A stretch of 64,000 nucleotides of DNA from Anaerolineaceae bacterium UBA5404 (GTDB lineage Bacteria; Chloroflexota; Anaerolineae; Anaerolineales; Anaerolineaceae): positions 1-64,000 of the forward strand of contig DHNY01000010.1 of the NCBI GenBank assembly GCA_002409625.1, given 5' to 3'. Position 1 is the first letter of the stretch; each line of letters begins with the position of its first letter. Both the position numbers and the translations under genes were made by a program. The notes under the pieces are model-generated. The model saw nothing but the letters and a program-made list of their open reading frames with translations, searched no databases and had not been told where the DNA came from. This document shows positions 16,521 through 24,131 of the stretch, one piece after another.

Positions 16521-17300
16521 TTAATCGAGTTCACTGGGAATGATATCGGCAACCGAATTGAATACGTAGTTTGGACCGTAGGAATACTTTTCAATATCCT
16601 CTTTAGAGGTGACGCCCGAGAGGACGAGAATGGTCTCTAAGCCCGAAGAAATGCCGGAGAGGATGTCTGTGTCCATGCGGTCACCGATCATGATCGATTC
16701 CTCTGAATGCGCGTCCATGTGATTAAGCGCCGATCGCATCATCAAAGGATTGGGTTTGCCGATGAACAATGGCGCTTTTCCGGTTGCTTTTTCGATGAGA
16801 GCAGCCATAGACCCAGTAGCGGGAACGATGCCCGATTCAGTCGGTCCGGTTGCATCAGGATTGGTGGCAATAAAGCGCGCGCCACCCATAATCAGGCGGA
16901 TTGCTTTAGTCACTTCTTCGAAGCTATAGGTGTTGGTTTCTCCCAGGACAACATAATCGGGTTCAACAGATGTTTGCACGTAACCGATTGCGTGAATAGC
17001 TTCGGTCAGTCCTGTTTCGCCGATAACAAAAGCTTTGCCATAGGGGCGTTGTCGGTGCAAGAATGCGGCAGTGGCCATCGCGCTGGTGTAAATGCGGTCC
17101 TCTGTGATGTTAAGACCCGTCATTTGAAAACGGTGCGAAAGGTCACGCGTGGTATACAATGGGTTATTGGTGAGGATGAGGAATTTGCGCTTTTCTTCAA
17201 TTAGCGTTTGAATAAATTCCGCGGCACCGGGCAAAGGCATAGAGCCATGCACGAGCACGCCATCCATATCTATTAAATAACTTTTCTTTCTATTTTTCAT
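16521..17300 (-). CDS. HAD-superfamily phosphatase, subclass IIA (NagD-like)
   Basis: The 259 residues carry the HAD motifs of subclass IIA: IDMDGVL near the N-terminus with the nucleophile and acid Asp pair, ILTNNP as motif II, the Lys of GKPNPLMM as motif III, and [10 protein letters not shown] as motif IV. The large C2 cap sits between motifs II and III, as in NagD and p-nitrophenyl phosphatases. It is a cytoplasmic phosphatase, probably acting on small sugar or nucleotide phosphates; the substrate is unknown. GAGG precedes the ATG. It stands between two terminators as a single-gene unit. Confidence 0.88.
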   Translation of the reverse strand: MKNRKKSYLIDMDGVLVHGSMPLPGAAEFIQTLIEEKRKFLILTNNPLYTTRDLSHRFQMTGLNITEDRIYTSAMATAAFLHRQRPYGKAFVIGETGLTEAIHAIGYVQTSVEPDYVVLGETNTYSFEEVTKAIRLIMGGARFIATNPDATGPTESGIVPATGSMAALIEKATGKAPLFIGKPNPLMMRSALNHMDAHSEESIMIGDRMDTDILSGISSGLETILVLSGVTSKEDIEKYSYGPNYVFNSVADIIPSELD

Positions 17301-17360
17301 AATACCTCAATCATAATGGCAATGTGAATGCCATCAAATAAGCTTGTGTAAAGTGTCTGT

Positions 17361-17398
17361 AAAAAACAGAGCACTGTTGATTCTACCAACAGTGCTCT
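17361..17398 (-). terminator. Strong rho-independent terminator of the acyl-CoA synthetase gene
   Basis: A perfect 12-bp stem (AGAGCACTGTTG with CAACAGTGCTCT, loop of 7) is followed on the minus strand by six T. It lies just after the synthetase stop codon. Confidence 0.92.
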
Positions 17399-17420
17399 GA
17401 ATTTACGAACCAGGTAAATC

Positions 17421-19529
17421 TTACTTCTTGGTCAGAATAATGCGCGCGTCCACAACGGCAACGCCCTTGCCATCTTCATAAACGATACAGGGGTTGGCGT
17501 CGGATTCAGCGATTTCGTCTTTCAAGTCGTAGATCATGTAAGAGTAGTGAGCCAAAACGCTGGCAAGTTTTGCCATATCGCGGGGAGCTTCACCACGGGC
17601 ACCGCGCAGAATTTGGGCGCTCTTAATTTCGTTTTGCATTGCCATGGCTTCGTTTTCGTCGATGGGTGCAACGCGGAAAGTAACGTCTTTGAGGACTTCC
17701 ACGAAGATACCGCCCAAACCGAACATAACGGTGGGACCAAAGGTGGCATCGTTGACGGAACCAACGATAACCTCGGTTGACCATGGTGCCATTTCTTGCA
17801 CTGCCATACCGTCGATTTCAGCGTCGGCTTTGTATTTGAGTGAGTTTTCCATGATGACTTTCCATGCTTCGCGGACGTCATCGTCGGATTTGATGTTCAC
17901 CTTAACTGCGCCGGCATCGGATTTGTGGAGGATGTCGGGGGATACGATCTTCATAACCACAGGATAGCCGATTTCGTTGGCAATCTTGACAGCTTCATCT
18001 TCGGTCTTGGCTAACTCGGTGGGAGTAGCGGGCAGACCGTAAGCCTGGAAGACGTGCTTGGCTTCAACTTCGGTGAGGGCGTCACGACCCTTGGCACGGG
18101 CACCGGCGATAATTTCGCGGGCGCGTTCGGGGTTGATGTCGGTTGGGTGATAAGGCTCGGTGTGAGCAGTTTCACGCATTTTGGCTTCGTTGCGCAGTCT
18201 GGAGAGAGCTTTGACAGCGATATCGGGTGCATCGTAGGTGGGGATGCCTTGTTCGATGAGCCATGCGGCTGCGGATTCACAGCGCTCGCCACCGACAAAG
18301 GAAACGGTGACTGGTTTGCCGGTTACGCCAGAGTCCACAATGGCTTTGTGGATGGCTTCGGCGATTTCCTGAGGATTGGTGACTGCGGTTTCGCAATAGA
18401 GCACAGCCATACCGTCGACCCAGTCGTGAGCATAGGAGTATTTCACGCCTTCGTAATAGCCTTTGAGTCCAGCACCACCGGTGATGTCAACGGGGTTCTT
18501 TGCAGAGCCAAATTCGGGCATGTGTTTCTTGAGTTCAGCCTGGACCTCGGGTGGAGCGAATTTGAGGGGCAAACCGTATTTTTCAGCGGCATCTGTTGCT
18601 AAAACGCCAACGCCACCACCATTGGTGAGGATGAGCAAATTGTCGCCCTTCATTTCAGGTTGAAGTGAAAGCGCGAGGGTTTGGTCAAAGAGGTCGTTGA
18701 GGTCATCAGCCTGGGTGACACCAGATTGTTTGAAAGCGGCTTCGTAAACTTTTGCGGAGCCAGCCAAAGAACCGGTGTGTGATGCGGCAGCTGCTGCGCC
18801 GTGGGCGGATGTGCCGGATTTGAGGGCGATGATCGGTTTGGGGCAATTGCGGGCAGCTTCCATGAAGCGCGCGCCGTCTTTGATGCCTTCGATGTACAGG
18901 GTGATACAGTTGCTGTGATCGTCTTCAGCAAGGTAGTTCACCAGGTCTGCAAAATCGAGGTCCGATTGGTTACCGATGGAGAGCATCTTGTCGAAACCAA
19001 CGCGGCGGGTGTAGGTGGCTGCAATCATAGCGATGAGCAGCGCGCCACTTTGAGAAATAAGTCCTGCCTGACCGGCCATGGGCAATGAAGAAGCAAATGA
19101 GGCGTTCATCTTGCCACTGTTTGAAAGCACACCAATGATGTTTGGACCAATGATGCGCATGCCGAAATCGCGTGCGGTTTTCACAATTTGTGCTTCAAGT
19201 TCATTTTCGCCGACTTCGGAGAAGCCAGAAGTGATGATACTGATACCCTTGACACCTTTTTCGCCACATTCCTGGGTTACACTGTGCACAAATTTTGCGG
19301 GCACGGTGATGATGGCGGCATCGATGACGTAAGGGACGTCTTTAACTGAACCGTAGCATTTTTTGCCAAGAATTTCAGTTGCTTTTGGGTTGATGGGGTA
19401 GATAGCCCCTTCATAGCCACCTTCGATTAGGTTTGCGACGACTTTATAGCCGATTTTTTCTGGGTCAGCTGAAGCGCCTACGATAGCGATGCTTTTGGGT
19501 TCAAGAACTGCATTGATAATTGGATCCAC
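17421..19529 (-). CDS. Acetate/acyl-CoA ligase (ADP-forming), fused alpha-beta chain
   Basis: This enzyme makes acetate (or another acid) and ATP from acyl-CoA, ADP and phosphate, an energy-conserving step in archaea and some anaerobic bacteria. In order there are a CoA-binding Rossmann domain (SIAIVGASADPEKIGY), a succinyl-CoA-ligase-like domain with the phosphohistidine region AASHTGSLAG, and a C-terminal ATP-grasp domain (PVVMKIVSPDILHKSDAGAV). An open frame reaches 19562 through a TTG, but GGAGG five bases before GTG 19529 fixes the start, giving 702 residues. It would pair with KorAB or the other oxoacid-oxidising systems in the window. The acyl chain used is unknown. Confidence 0.9.
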   Translation of the reverse strand: MDPIINAVLEPKSIAIVGASADPEKIGYKVVANLIEGGYEGAIYPINPKATEILGKKCYGSVKDVPYVIDAAIITVPAKFVHSVTQECGEKGVKGISIITSGFSEVGENELEAQIVKTARDFGMRIIGPNIIGVLSNSGKMNASFASSLPMAGQAGLISQSGALLIAMIAATYTRRVGFDKMLSIGNQSDLDFADLVNYLAEDDHSNCITLYIEGIKDGARFMEAARNCPKPIIALKSGTSAHGAAAAASHTGSLAGSAKVYEAAFKQSGVTQADDLNDLFDQTLALSLQPEMKGDNLLILTNGGGVGVLATDAAEKYGLPLKFAPPEVQAELKKHMPEFGSAKNPVDITGGAGLKGYYEGVKYSYAHDWVDGMAVLYCETAVTNPQEIAEAIHKAIVDSGVTGKPVTVSFVGGERCESAAAWLIEQGIPTYDAPDIAVKALSRLRNEAKMRETAHTEPYHPTDINPERAREIIAGARAKGRDALTEVEAKHVFQAYGLPATPTELAKTEDEAVKIANEIGYPVVMKIVSPDILHKSDAGAVKVNIKSDDDVREAWKVIMENSLKYKADAEIDGMAVQEMAPWSTEVIVGSVNDATFGPTVMFGLGGIFVEVLKDVTFRVAPIDENEAMAMQNEIKSAQILRGARGEAPRDMAKLASVLAHYSYMIYDLKDEIAESDANPCIVYEDGKGVAVVDARIILTKK

Positions 19530-19568
19530 ATTTTCCTCCGGTTTGTTTTGTTTATTTACCAATTGATT

Positions 19569-19599
19569 ATTATACCACTGAATTAGGGGAAGTCCTAAT
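19569..19599 (-). promoter_or_regulatory. Promoter -10 box with an inverted repeat before the ADP-forming synthetase
   Basis: A minus-strand TATAAT (19574-19569) puts the start near 19562. Immediately upstream is ATTAGG-N6-CCTAAT (19582-19599), in the -35 to -10 spacer region, a usual place for an operator. The -35 is poor, which would fit a regulated promoter. Confidence 0.45.
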
Positions 19600-19655
19600 G
19601 AAAAAAGGCGATTCTTTGCACTTTTATGAGGAAAAAATTGGGTTAAAGGAGAAAT

Positions 19656-19698
19656 ACGCCTAACTGGCGAATGCGGGCAGACATTTCCAGTTGGGCGT
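19656..19698. other. Unassigned 12-bp hairpin between two minus-strand genes
   Basis: ACGCCTAACTGG pairs with CCAGTTGGGCGT (one G-U pair) around a 19-base loop. It has no T-run on either side. It lies after the stop of the small membrane gene and before the synthetase promoter, so it may be a weak terminator or an mRNA 3' stabiliser. Confidence 0.4.
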
Positions 19699-19724
19699 AC
19701 TAATCCTAAGGAGCTTTTGACAGT

Positions 19725-20177
19725 TTAGATCATTGAGGAGAGGAACAAAACAATCACGCCGAGAACAGTATTTGTCAGGAGGATCGCATAGGACGCTTTT
19801 TGAAGTTTTGCACTCTTTTCCGTTTGCAGCTTTTTATTGACCATCAAACGGGCTATTGCCAAAACTATCATAACTAATGTCAAGATATGTTTGATCGAAA
19901 GCGCGTTCATGTAGGGCGTGCCAAAATGTACAAAACCTGTGAACTGTTGCGACGACCGCCCTAGTAGCATGCCTGTAATGGCTAAACCAACAATGCTGAT
20001 GATAGCAAGTGGACGTAGCCGGTTTTGAATAGATTCGATGACTGGCCAGGGTTGCTCCAGCTTTTTGCGTATGCCCGGAATGACGGTTAAGACCATGCTT
20101 AGCAAGCCACCAATCCATAGTGCAGTAAACAGATTATGCAGAAATCGCATGATTATGGGAAGTACTTGAGGTTGCAT
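19725..20177 (-). CDS. Four-helix integral membrane protein, CopD-like
   Basis: The 150 residues form about four transmembrane helices with few polar loops. The pattern of a His in helix 1 (MRFLHNLFTALWIGG), Arg-Pro at the start of helix 2 and a His in helix 3 (LSIKHILTL) resembles CopD- or HemJ-like membrane families that may bind heme or copper. This is a weak match and the function is open. AGGAG precedes the ATG. The marR gene ends 9 bases upstream on the same strand, so the pair forms an operon and the regulator probably controls this protein. Confidence 0.65.
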   Translation of the reverse strand: MQPQVLPIIMRFLHNLFTALWIGGLLSMVLTVIPGIRKKLEQPWPVIESIQNRLRPLAIISIVGLAITGMLLGRSSQQFTGFVHFGTPYMNALSIKHILTLVMIVLAIARLMVNKKLQTEKSAKLQKASYAILLTNTVLGVIVLFLSSMI

Positions 20178-20186
20178 ATTTATCTC

Positions 20187-20603
20187 CTATTGTTTGGGTA
20201 ATGCTTTATCAAGAAGTGTGGTTAAGCTTTCTTTTTCTTCTTGAGTCAGATTTTCTAATAGTCTCTCAATTCGTTTTGTGCGAAAATCGATAATTTCCTC
20301 ACTTATTTTTTGACCTTTTGGGGTCAAAGCGAGTTGCCATGCACGCCCATCCAGTAGATGCATGGTTCTTGTTAGCAAACCTTTATCCTCTAATGTGCTG
20401 ATCATTGTGCTGATGCTGGCCGGTTTGAAACCAAAAACATCGGCTAAATCGCTTTGTTTACATCCGGGATTTTTGTGTAAAAAGTCAAGATAGCCTAGCT
20501 GTGCAGGGCTAATTCCATGCGTCTCCAAAGGGGCTAAAGCGTCATCCATTTGATGGATACGGATCAGAAAGTCTTGAAAGCGTTGATTGAGTTGTGAGTC
20601 CAT
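20187..20603 (-). CDS. MarR-family transcriptional regulator
   Basis: From the chosen start this is a 138-residue winged-helix regulator. GCKQSDLADVFGFKPASIST is the recognition helix region, followed by LEDKGLLTRTMHLLDGRAWQ as the wing. The frame is open to 20660, but a good promoter (TTGAAT, 16 bases, TATACT at 20654-20627) lies inside that extension, so the ATG at 20603 is the sensible start. It leads a two-gene operon with the CopD-like membrane protein. A near-palindrome sits at the predicted transcription start, which suggests self-repression. The inducer is unknown. Confidence 0.85.
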   Translation of the reverse strand: MDSQLNQRFQDFLIRIHQMDDALAPLETHGISPAQLGYLDFLHKNPGCKQSDLADVFGFKPASISTMISTLEDKGLLTRTMHLLDGRAWQLALTPKGQKISEEIIDFRTKRIERLLENLTQEEKESLTTLLDKALPKQ

Positions 20604-20611
20604 ATAGTTAG

Positions 20612-20654
20612 TTTGCCTAAGCAAATAGTATACATGCTTAATTTTTATATTCAA
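20612..20654 (-). promoter_or_regulatory. marR promoter with overlapping near-palindromic operator
   Basis: On the minus strand TTGAAT (20654-20649) and TATACT (20632-20627) are 16 bases apart. TTTGCCTAAGCAAA (20612-20625), a 14-bp palindrome with one mismatched pair, follows at the expected start site. This resembles the TTGC/GCAA half-sites bound by many MarR proteins. Confidence 0.6.
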
Positions 20655-20745
20655 GGTCATTTACAAGCTATCTTCTTTAAGCAAAAAAAAATGAAAAGTT
20701 CATCAAATTAGAATCCCTTTAAGGTGTGTGGGAGCTTTGTGCCTG

Positions 20746-20764
20746 TATAATTGAGCTAAAGGAG
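20746..20764 (+). promoter_or_regulatory. -10 box and Shine-Dalgarno of the dehydrogenase gene
   Basis: TATAAT (20746-20751) is followed by AAAGGAG (20758-20764), five bases before the ATG at 20770. The leader would therefore be only about 12 bases. No clear -35 box is seen. Confidence 0.5.
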
Positions 20765-20769
20765 TTAGC

Positions 20770-21687
20770 ATGAAAGAAAAAGTTTTAGGCTACATTGGAT
20801 TGGGCACAATGGGAGCGCCGATGGCAGGGCATTTGTTGGCTGCTGGATTCCCGCTTGTGGTCTGGAATAGGACGCCCTCAAAAGCTGAGGCCTTAATTGC
20901 AAAGGGTGCAAAATGGGCGGCATCGCCGGCAGGCTTAGCGAAGCTTTGTGATGTGGTTTTTGTCAATGTTTCGGACTCCCCGGATGTGCTTGAGGTCATT
21001 TTTAGCGAAAACGGTGTGGCTGATGGCGCGCATGAAGGCATGATTGTTGTTGATCATTCTACCATTGCGCCAGCTGTCAGTCGACAAGTTTATGAGGGCT
21101 TGGCTCCAAAAGGTGTGCGCTGTTTGGACGCGCCGGTGAGTGGTGGCGATATTGGCGCGCGTAATGCGACATTAACGATTATGGTAGGTGGTGATGCTGA
21201 TGCCCTTGAAGAAGTGCGACCATACTTTGAAGTTCTGGGCTCAAAAATTACTCATGTGGGTGGACCCGGGGCAGGGCAAATTGCAAAGGCAGCGAACCAA
21301 ATTATGGTGGCAGCCCAGATGGTTGCTGAAGCTGAATTAATGGTGTTTGCCCAAAAAGCCGGCGCTGACCCTGAAAAAGTGATCGAAGCCATCAATGCAG
21401 GCGCCGCGCAATGCTGGACTTTGGATGTGAAAGCGCCGAAGTTACTCAAAGGCGATCGAAATCCAGGGTTTAAGGCAGCATTACAAGCCAAGGACATGAA
21501 CATCATCATGGAAACAGCCTATGCTTACCAAATGAACATGCCGGCAGCCGCATTACATACCCAGTTGTACAATGGTTTGGTCGCTATGGGAGATGGCGAG
21601 CTGGATAATTCGGCGGTTATTCATATGTTGGAAGTGATGAACGATGTTCATCTTCAAACAAAAAAGGATGATATAGCCGAGGCTTAG
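20770..21687 (+). CDS. NAD(P)-dependent beta-hydroxyacid dehydrogenase (tartronate-semialdehyde reductase/3-hydroxyisobutyrate dehydrogenase family)
   Basis: This cytoplasmic oxidoreductase of 305 residues has the Rossmann motif GYIGLGTMGAPMA at its N-terminus. The substrate-binding block DAPVSGGDIGA (about 120-130) and the catalytic Lys in GAGQIAKAANQ follow. These place it with GarR, GlxR and MmsB. An Arg in VWNRTPSKA after the second strand suggests NADP preference. It could reduce tartronate semialdehyde, succinic semialdehyde or a similar compound; sequence alone does not decide. It is followed by apgM, which has its own promoter. Confidence 0.88.
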   Translation: MKEKVLGYIGLGTMGAPMAGHLLAAGFPLVVWNRTPSKAEALIAKGAKWAASPAGLAKLCDVVFVNVSDSPDVLEVIFSENGVADGAHEGMIVVDHSTIAPAVSRQVYEGLAPKGVRCLDAPVSGGDIGARNATLTIMVGGDADALEEVRPYFEVLGSKITHVGGPGAGQIAKAANQIMVAAQMVAEAELMVFAQKAGADPEKVIEAINAGAAQCWTLDVKAPKLLKGDRNPGFKAALQAKDMNIIMETAYAYQMNMPAAALHTQLYNGLVAMGDGELDNSAVIHMLEVMNDVHLQTKKDDIAEA

Positions 21688-21698
21688 CAGGCTTGCAA

Positions 21699-21727
21699 TT
21701 GCATAATGCACTAAAAAAATCTATAAT
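21699..21727 (+). promoter_or_regulatory. Promoter of apgM
   Basis: TTGCAT (21699-21704) and TATAAT (21722-21727) are 17 bases apart. Transcription should start near 21734, and CGGAGG follows five bases before the apgM ATG. Confidence 0.6.
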
Positions 21728-21755
21728 TGGCAAGATTTGATTATCGGAGGTAAGC

Positions 21756-22967
21756 ATGAATTTTGAATTAATAAAACCCCTTTTGAAAGAAGATGCAAAA
21801 GGCAAGATTGTTATGTTGGTGATGGATGGTTTGGGTGGTTTACCCTTAACACCTGATGGAAAAACTGAGCTTGAGACCGCTAAAACCCCTCATATGGATC
21901 AATTGGCAAAGGAAGCCGAGCTTGGCTTGCATCATTCAGTGCCCTTTGGCATTACACCAGGAAGCGGACAAGCCCATCTGGGTCTGTTTGGCTACGATCC
22001 GATTAAATACGAGATTGGTCGGGGTGTACTTTCGGCTTTGGGTATTGATTTTGACTTGGGTCCCAATGATGTGGCAGCCCGGGGAAACTTTTGCACGGTT
22101 GATGAAAACGGTGTGATTACAGACCGCCGCGCGGGACGCATCCCAACCGAAGAAGGCCAGCGGCTGTGTAATTTACTAAAAGAAAAGATTAATTTGCCGG
22201 GCGTTGAACTCTTCCTTGAGCCTGAAAAAGAATATCGCTTTGTGTTCGTGCTTCGTGGCGAAGGTTTGGATGGACATGTTAGCGATACTGACCCGCAAGC
22301 GGTTGGTAAAAAGGCACATGTGCCTGAGGCACTTAAGCCTGATGCTGAAAAGACGGCTGAATTGGTGCGTGAATTTGTGCGTCAAGGCAATGAAATCCTC
22401 AAAAGTGAACATCCTGCCAATAGTTTTGTTTTGCGTGGTTTTGCAGGCATGCCAAAATGGCCAAAGTTCAACGATGTGTGGGGGCTTAATTCGGTTGCCA
22501 TTGCCATGTATCCCATGTATCGTGGTGTGGCGAAGGTGGTGGGCATGACCGTTTTGCATCCAGCCGAGTCGATGAGCCAGGAAATTGATATGCTTGAGGA
22601 ATATTGGGACAAGCATGATTTCTTCTTTGTGCACATCAAGAAGACCGACAGCTTTGGCGAAGATGGTAATTTTGATGGCAAAGTGGGCATTATCGAAGAA
22701 GTTGACGCGCTCATCCCACGCATTATGGCACTCGATCCGGATGTGTTGATTATCACCGGTGACCATTCTACGCCCTCAAAGCTCAAAGCCCACTCGTGGC
22801 ATCCCATTCCGACCATGCTCTGGTCCAAAAATGCAAGACCGGATAGGGTTGAGTCCTTTGGCGAAAGAGAATGCCTTAAAGGCAGTTTGGGAAGTCGGTT
22901 TGATGCCAACGATCTTTTGCCTCTCGCACTTTCTCACGCTCTACGCCTGGAAAAGTTTGGGGCATAA
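21756..22967 (+). CDS. apgM: 2,3-bisphosphoglycerate-independent phosphoglycerate mutase, archaeal type
   Basis: This glycolytic enzyme interconverts 3- and 2-phosphoglycerate. The 403 residues match the ApgM class (alkaline phosphatase superfamily), shorter than the 510-residue bacterial GpmI. They show VMDGLGGLP with the first metal Asp, the phosphoserine region TPGSGQAHLGLFGYDP, and the late metal motif ITGDHSTPSKLKAHSWHPIP. CGGAGG precedes the ATG. The enzyme links the upper glycolytic/gluconeogenic step (glpX) to pyruvate kinase, both encoded in this window. A strong terminator follows. Confidence 0.93.
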   Translation: MNFELIKPLLKEDAKGKIVMLVMDGLGGLPLTPDGKTELETAKTPHMDQLAKEAELGLHHSVPFGITPGSGQAHLGLFGYDPIKYEIGRGVLSALGIDFDLGPNDVAARGNFCTVDENGVITDRRAGRIPTEEGQRLCNLLKEKINLPGVELFLEPEKEYRFVFVLRGEGLDGHVSDTDPQAVGKKAHVPEALKPDAEKTAELVREFVRQGNEILKSEHPANSFVLRGFAGMPKWPKFNDVWGLNSVAIAMYPMYRGVAKVVGMTVLHPAESMSQEIDMLEEYWDKHDFFFVHIKKTDSFGEDGNFDGKVGIIEEVDALIPRIMALDPDVLIITGDHSTPSKLKAHSWHPIPTMLWSKNARPDRVESFGERECLKGSLGSRFDANDLLPLALSHALRLEKFGA

Positions 22968-22984
22968 AGCTATAAACAGAAACC

Positions 22985-23022
22985 AAAAAAGCGCTTAGGA
23001 AAACTGAGCGCTTTTTGTTTTA
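22985..23022 (+). terminator. Rho-independent terminator of apgM
   Basis: GCGCTTAG pairs with CTGAGCGC (one G-U pair, five-base loop). An A-run precedes it and TTTTTGTTTT follows. Confidence 0.88.
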
Positions 23023-23071
23023 AGAGGGTATCCTTCTCAATCATGCTACAATTTAATCAGAGGAAAGCGTT

Positions 23072-24091
23072 ATGAAGAACAAGCATCACCAACGCGCATT
23101 GTTATGGACAGCTTTAGATGAAAAAAAGCTTAGGTGCGAGCTTTGTGCCCATTATTGTGTTATTGCCGATGGAAAAAAAGGTCTTTGCAAAGAAAGGCAA
23201 AATGATGATGGTGTTTTGTTTAGCTTGAATTATGGAAGGTTGATAGCGGCAAACATCGACCCGATTGAAAAGAAGCCCCTTTATCACTTTTTACCGGGTT
23301 CCAAAAGCTTTTCGATAGCCTCACCGGGTTGTAATTTGCGTTGTGCCTGGTGCCAAAATTGGGATATTTCGCAAGCCAACGAGCGTAATGACCCCAGCCG
23401 TCTCGAATTTATTTCAGCTGATCGACTTTTTACATCCATTCTGCGTTCGAAAGCCAAAAGCATTGCCTATACCTATACAGAACCTACGGTGTTTTTTGAA
23501 TACACGCTCGAAGTGTCCAGGATGGCACATGAATCGGGCATTAAAAATGTCTATGTCTCAAATGGCTACATGTCTTCCCAGATGCTGGACCTATACTTGC
23601 CATATCTGGACGCGGCAAATATCGACATCAAAGCTTTTGACAATTCGGTTTATCGAAAATACACAGGAGCAGGTTTGCAAGTGGTCTTAGATAATTGCAA
23701 ACGCCTTAAAAATGCCGGCGTTTGGCTTGAAATTACAACCCTATTGGTGCCAGGTGTGAATGATGATGAGGCGCAAGTACGCGGTTTGGCTGAATTTATT
23801 GCATCAGAACTTGGTGTGGAAACGCCTTGGCATTTAAGCCGTTTCTTTCCTCAAAGGCAATTTGACCAAATTGAAGCTACTGCAATTGAAAGCATTCACC
23901 AGGCGATGGAGATTGGCAAATCAGCTGGCTTGAAATACATCTATGCGGGCAATATGTCTGGAAGCGCGGATACCCACTGCCCAAATTGTGATACCACGCT
24001 TATCATAAGAGATCGAATACTCTTGCAAGAAAACCGCATCCAAAATGGCGCCTGTCCGAGTTGTGGACAAAAAATCGCCGGCATTTGGTAA
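23072..24091 (+). CDS. amrS: AmmeMemoRadiSam system radical SAM enzyme
   Basis: The 339 residues match AmrS. An N-terminal Cys pair (CELCAHYC) is followed by GLCKER, then the radical SAM cluster motif CNLRCAWCQNW (about 91-101), YTEPTVFFEY, and a C-terminal zinc ribbon (CPNCD and CPSCG). The enzyme belongs to a widespread but poorly understood three-part system with AMMECR1 and MEMO proteins; neither partner is in the window. AGAGGAAA precedes the ATG and a TACAAT -10-like box lies at 23047-23052. The hairpin at its 3' end also serves hutH. Confidence 0.88.
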   Translation: MKNKHHQRALLWTALDEKKLRCELCAHYCVIADGKKGLCKERQNDDGVLFSLNYGRLIAANIDPIEKKPLYHFLPGSKSFSIASPGCNLRCAWCQNWDISQANERNDPSRLEFISADRLFTSILRSKAKSIAYTYTEPTVFFEYTLEVSRMAHESGIKNVYVSNGYMSSQMLDLYLPYLDAANIDIKAFDNSVYRKYTGAGLQVVLDNCKRLKNAGVWLEITTLLVPGVNDDEAQVRGLAEFIASELGVETPWHLSRFFPQRQFDQIEATAIESIHQAMEIGKSAGLKYIYAGNMSGSADTHCPNCDTTLIIRDRILLQENRIQNGACPSCGQKIAGIW

Positions 24092-24102
24092 GCCGGCGAT
24101 TT
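24070..24102. terminator. Terminator hairpin overlapping the end of amrS
   Basis: AAATCGCCGGC pairs with GCCGGCGATTT across the amrS stop codon. On the minus strand it is followed by a run of six T, which makes it the likely terminator of hutH. On the plus strand only TTT follows. Confidence 0.75.
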
Positions 24103-24131
24103 AATCAGTTGATGTGATAAGAGTTTAGCTT

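Noticed and set aside
19598..19663. 21-codon plus-strand ORF with AGGGGA upstream
   Set aside because: Its ribosome site coincides with the inverted repeat of the synthetase promoter and the peptide shows nothing protein-like, so the regulatory reading is simpler.
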